From contig JAJRSQ010000451.1 in the NCBI GenBank assembly GCA_024278725.1, positions 1-7,565 on the forward strand: a stretch of DNA of 7,565 bases, written 5' to 3'. This document shows, one piece after another, positions 4,691-7,565 of the stretch. Positions within the stretch are counted from its first letter, which is position 1, and every line of letters starts with the position of its first letter. This stretch comes from Chloroflexota bacterium (GTDB lineage Bacteria; Chloroflexota; Anaerolineae; 4572-78). Made by a program: the position numbers and the translations under genes. A model generated the notes under the pieces. That model saw nothing but the letters and a program-made list of their open reading frames with translations, had not been told where the DNA came from and ran no database searches.

Positions 4691-5977
4691 TCACCTCGTT
4701 TGCCGAGGCTTCCCCCGCGCCGCTTGTCTGCTCAACGCGGCGAAGTCGCGCAGCAATTGCCCGATTTCCCGCACGGAAAGCATATCGGCGGTGATGTCGC
4801 GGTACGTCCGGTGCGCCGATACCGCATCGAACAGCGCGTGCTGCAGAATATTGTTTTCTGCCGCCAGCGCGATGAGCAAGTCCATCAGCCCCAACCGGCT
4901 GCCCACAATTGCCAGTTGCCGCATCACCTTTCCGTATGGCACATCCTGCAAAATTTCGCGGCACGCCCGCCGGTAATGCCGAGCGAATGCCTCGCGGGAA
5001 ATGCCTTCGGTCATCACCGTTTCCGCCGCCCAAATGGCGGTTTGGCACGCGGACGTGACCCCCTTCCCCTTGAAGGCGCGCACCAGCCCCGCCGCGTCGC
5101 CGACGCAAACATAGCGGTCGCCGTAAAAATGAGACGCCACCGAAATCGGAAATCGTCCGCGATAAAAGGTGAAATCGTGCGGGTTTTCGGGATGTTTCGG
5201 GTCGGCGAAGTGCAGTATCCGCCGCACGGGAGGGTACGCGAAAAAAGCCTCCATATCGGCGCTGGTGACGGCTTCGCCCGCCAGATTCACCGTGATATGG
5301 TTCCCCTTCGGGGTGATGGCGCCGAATTCAATGCGCGGATTGCGCGGCAAAAAAGCGTGAATATCGTTGCTCCACTGCGCCATAATCTGTGCCGGGGGAT
5401 GAATTTTCGTCACCATCGAAACCAGAAATCGCGGCGGACGGTACGACGTGGCTTCGGCGAGGATGGTGGTTGTGCCGGGGTCAAGCCCGAATGCCCCGAA
5501 AACGACATCGGCATGCACCTTCGAGCTTTCGGCATACACATTCACCCGATTGGGCAGGAATTCCAAATCCGTCACCCGGCTGGCGCGCACATCCACCCCG
5601 TGCGCCCGCGCCTGTTCCAGCATGTACGTGTCGAACTGCACCCGCCGGGTGGCAAAACTGATTTCCCCCGCTTCCGTCAGCCGGATGTGCCGCCGTTCGC
5701 CGTGCAGGGTGTACGCTTCAATCTGCCGCTGCACCAAATGGTGCGGAAAAGGGACGCCCTGCGATTCCAAAATCTCATCAATGGGGGGGGATAGCACTCC
5801 GACGCATTGATTGTAATGGGTTTCCCCGACCGTGGCTTTTCCATCAAATAAAATAATGTTGATGGATTTTCCCTGCTCGCGCGCCAACTTTCGCAGCGCA
5901 ATCCCGCACATCGTGCCGCCCGGACCGCCGCCGATGATGACGGCAGTTTGGTTGTCTTTCAATGCCCCAAGGTTCAT
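4691..5977 (-). CDS. FAD-dependent reductase, geranylgeranyl reductase-like (downstream paralogue)
   Basis: A 428-residue flavoprotein of the geranylgeranyl reductase group, which reduces double bonds of polyprenyl chains in lipids, quinones or pigments. An FAD Rossmann motif, AVIIGGGPGG, lies at 12-21. A single Cys in NQCVGVLSPP (56-65) occupies the place of the active-site Cys of archaeal homologues. PKGNHITVNLAG (223-234) and FYGDRYVCVGDAAG (284-297), the second FAD motif, follow. A helical C-terminal region rich in Ala and Arg lacks clear membrane segments. Start ATG at 5977 has GAGGA (5986-5990 on the minus strand) 8 nt upstream, inside the end of the preceding gene; the gap between the genes is 3 bp, so they are one operon and possibly one complex. 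Substrate unknown; other FAD monooxygenase-like oxidoreductases share these motifs. Confidence 0.8.
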   Translation of the reverse strand: MNLGALKDNQTAVIIGGGPGGTMCGIALRKLAREQGKSINIILFDGKATVGETHYNQCVGVLSPPIDEILESQGVPFPHHLVQRQIEAYTLHGERRHIRLTEAGEISFATRRVQFDTYMLEQARAHGVDVRASRVTDLEFLPNRVNVYAESSKVHADVVFGAFGLDPGTTTILAEATSYRPPRFLVSMVTKIHPPAQIMAQWSNDIHAFLPRNPRIEFGAITPKGNHITVNLAGEAVTSADMEAFFAYPPVRRILHFADPKHPENPHDFTFYRGRFPISVASHFYGDRYVCVGDAAGLVRAFKGKGVTSACQTAIWAAETVMTEGISREAFARHYRRACREILQDVPYGKVMRQLAIVGSRLGLMDLLIALAAENNILQHALFDAVSAHRTYRDITADMLSVREIGQLLRDFAALSRQAARGKPRQTR

Positions 5978-5980
5978 ATA

Positions 5981-7303
5981 TCACTTCCTCGTCGGTGTAC
6001 TGTGGGGGACGGTTGGACGACGCCACACGCCCCAAATGTGGGAGAGCAAAAACCAGACCACTCGCGGATGGAGCAGACTGCGCAAAATGTGTTCGTAGCT
6101 GTCATCGCCGGTGAACATGTTCCACAGTGCCAGGCGACAAATTCGCGCCTCGAAGGGGTGGGTGCTTTTGGTGGTGAGCGCCAACAGCCACAAACGGGTC
6201 AGCGCGCGCGAATTGCCCGTAATTTCCCACAGGAAAAACAGAAACTTGCCCCAGAAATTATCCCGCGCAATGCGGCGACAGAGCGGCGCATACTGTCGCT
6301 TGAAATCTGCGGCGGCGATACCGTGAAAAATCGCCGTGTGAGCCGCCTTTTCCGCCGTGTGAAACGCCGACCCGATGCCGTCTTTGTACAACCGGCTCGC
6401 CGCCGCGTCGCCCACCGCCACAAATCGGTTGCCGTAAAACTTTTTCGCGGCGGAAACGGGGATGTGCGGTTTACAGCCGCACAATCGTTGATAATCTTCC
6501 GGAATGCCCGCCTCGGTCAAAAAATCCGCAATCGTTTTCAGGCTCGGGTTTTTTGCCAGCAAACTGACGTTCACATACGCCCCTTTGGGCACGGTCGCCC
6601 CGAAAACCACGCCGTGTTTGCGCCCAAAATGGACATGCACCCGGCGGTTATTCCCCGGATACCCCCCCAACTCATCCTGAATCATCTGCGCCGTTTCCGG
6701 CGGATGATACGTGTCCCCTTCCAGCGCCACCCGTCGCCCGTTGACCCCCGCCGCCAGCACCACCAGCTCAAACGGGTGATGTTCAAAATTGGTGGACACA
6801 ATCGCCTTTTCGGGGGTGAAAGTAATTTGTTTGACCATCGCCTTGACGATGGTCGCGCCCGCTTTTTCCGCTTGCCGGAGCAGCCAATAATCAAAATTGA
6901 TGGATGGACGGGCGGCGGCGGCACGTGGTCCGCTCCCCCGATACACGCTCACAATTTCGCGGTGGGGCAGGGGAGGAAAAATTTCCACTTCCTGCTCGGC
7001 GAGGTGCAGCACATAGCTGTCGGCTTTGCTCTGCACCACTTCCGGCGGCAATCTCAGCCCGAAACGGCGCAAATTCGATTGCAGCCCTGCGGAGAGCAGC
7101 CCCGCGCATTTGGCGCACCCTGCGGGACCGGACTGCCCGAAGTCGCGGTACTCGAAAATCGTCACCGTCAGCGACAGATTTTCGGCGGCGGCGTATTCCA
7201 GCAGGTGCATGGCGAAGAAACTCCCGGCGGGACCACCGCCGACAATGCCCACCCGGTCGCCATTATGCAATTTAAATGTTGACGCATCCGCTGTTTTTTC
7301 CAT
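5981..7303 (-). CDS. FAD-dependent reductase, geranylgeranyl reductase-like (upstream paralogue with Cys-x2-Cys motif)
   Basis: A 440-residue flavoprotein paralogous to its downstream neighbour: GIVGGGPAGS (19-28) binds FAD, PKGAYVNVSLLA (239-250) and FYGNRFVAVGDAAA (289-302) match the same blocks there. It differs by GCAKCAGLLS (62-71), with Cys63 and Cys66 at the presumed active-site position, and a second pair, Cys275 and Cys277, before the GDA motif. The C-terminal ~90 residues hold hydrophobic aromatic stretches (FWGKFLFFLWEI 350-361, RLWLLAL 370-376, VVWFLLSHIWGVW 415-427) suggesting contact with the membrane or a lipid substrate. Start: ATG at 7303 chosen; an in-frame GTG at 7312 adds three residues, and neither has a good ribosome binding site. 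A MITE-like element ends 22 bp upstream, so transcription may have been altered. Substrate unknown; polyprenyl lipid or quinone is inferred. Confidence 0.8.
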   Translation of the reverse strand: MEKTADASTFKLHNGDRVGIVGGGPAGSFFAMHLLEYAAAENLSLTVTIFEYRDFGQSGPAGCAKCAGLLSAGLQSNLRRFGLRLPPEVVQSKADSYVLHLAEQEVEIFPPLPHREIVSVYRGSGPRAAAARPSINFDYWLLRQAEKAGATIVKAMVKQITFTPEKAIVSTNFEHHPFELVVLAAGVNGRRVALEGDTYHPPETAQMIQDELGGYPGNNRRVHVHFGRKHGVVFGATVPKGAYVNVSLLAKNPSLKTIADFLTEAGIPEDYQRLCGCKPHIPVSAAKKFYGNRFVAVGDAAASRLYKDGIGSAFHTAEKAAHTAIFHGIAAADFKRQYAPLCRRIARDNFWGKFLFFLWEITGNSRALTRLWLLALTTKSTHPFEARICRLALWNMFTGDDSYEHILRSLLHPRVVWFLLSHIWGVWRRPTVPHSTPTRK

Positions 7304-7325
7304 TTTGCACACTTTGCAGCTAAAA

Positions 7326-7436
7326 CAGGACGTACGCAGGTAGAAAAAACAGGCATCGAATTTTGCGAATTACCCGGATTTTTTCATACAAATTCGTAAA
7401 ATTCGATGCAGCGTATGGCACGGTGCGTAAGTCCTG
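7326..7436. mobile_element. 111-bp MITE-like element with terminal inverted repeats and TAAAA target duplication
   Basis: Terminal arms CAGGACGTACGCA (7326-7338) and TGCGTAAGTCCTG (7424-7436) are inverted repeats matching at 12 of 13 positions. Both sides are flanked by TAAAA (7321-7325 and 7437-7441), as expected for a 5-bp target duplication. Inside, a second inverted repeat of 19 bp (7353-7371 with 7391-7409, 18 of 19) surrounds a 19-nt loop, and the two unpaired spacers are each 14 nt, so the element is symmetrical. No reading frame is present, so it would depend on a transposase elsewhere. The end sequence AGGACTTACGCA recalls insertion-sequence termini, but no family is assigned. Confidence 0.65.
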
Positions 7437-7441
7437 TAAAA

Positions 7442-7565
7442 GCCATTATGGGTACAGATAGTATAATCGGTTTTCAGGTGGATGACAATGCCGGATATCG
7501 GGAACTTTTCCGCGTGGAGGGACGTTAGTTGATTAATGATTGGTAATTTTCTCCAATCTCCAATC
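7442..7565. other. Right-edge region without a recognised gene
   Basis: A perfect TATAAT occurs at 7462-7467 but no matching -35 box is seen. A 14-codon frame (MPDIGNFSAWRDVS, 7488-7532) follows an AGGTGG at 7476-7481. Another frame opens with ATG at 7536 and runs off the edge. The last bases carry CTCCAAT twice in tandem (7551-7564). None of this is enough to call a gene. Confidence 0.3.

Noticed and set aside
4655..5794. A 379-codon open frame on the plus strand opposite the downstream reductase
   Set aside because: Same reasoning: shadow of a conserved gene, biased composition, no domain and no convincing ribosome binding site.
5948..7282. A 444-codon open frame on the plus strand opposite the upstream reductase
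   Set aside because: It is antisense to a protein with clear FAD motifs, is rich in Arg, His, Pro and Gly as expected of a GC-rich shadow frame, and shows no recognisable domain.

Overview
The window most resembles a chromosomal segment from a GC-rich environmental bacterium, probably of the Chloroflexota. This is inferred from four things: a class II HMG-CoA reductase (mevalonate pathway), a MoaD-like protein followed by the domain that I recall being fused to it in Thermus, a tandem pair of geranylgeranyl-reductase-like flavoproteins, and intergenic repeats of the TCATTGCGAG and GTAGGGGC types. No rRNA, tRNA, CRISPR array or phage gene is visible.

Layout. (1) 1-797, minus strand: N-terminal 265 residues of a class II HMG-CoA reductase, cut by the window edge. 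(2) 798-1019: divergent control region with four copies of a 7-bp half-site spaced exactly 17 bp apart, plus candidate promoters for both flanking genes. (3) 1020-1540, plus strand: a MoaD/ThiS-type ubiquitin-like protein overlapping (ATGA) a DUF1952-like small protein. (4) 1559-2212, minus strand: a calcineurin-like metallophosphoesterase. (5) 2213-2629: divergent gap occupied mostly by a ~275-bp imperfect inverted repeat with two tandem hairpins at its centre, then a promoter. (6) 2630-4567, plus strand: an Lrp/AsnC regulator and a tyrosine phenol-lyase, 18 bp apart and probably one operon. (7) 4568-4690: short convergent gap with a further hairpin of the same family. (8) 4691-7303, minus strand: two tightly linked FAD-dependent reductases of the geranylgeranyl reductase type. 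(9) 7304-7565: a 111-bp MITE-like element with terminal inverted repeats and a 5-bp flanking duplication just upstream of the reductase operon, then sequence with no clear gene.

How the genes fit together. The regulator-lyase pair looks like an amino-acid-responsive module that splits L-tyrosine into phenol, pyruvate and ammonia. HMG-CoA reductase supplies mevalonate for isoprenoids, and the two flavoproteins could reduce prenyl or lipid double bonds, so isoprenoid metabolism flanks the tyrosine module, but nothing shows they are co-regulated. The MoaD-like pair points to molybdopterin or other sulfur-carrier chemistry. No clearly novel multi-gene system is evident. The most unusual signals are the 17-bp-periodic operator-like array, the split MoaD/DUF1952 pair with its Gly-Gly-Gly-Ala tail, the paired Cys-bearing reductases, and the two non-coding inverted-repeat elements placed at gene starts.
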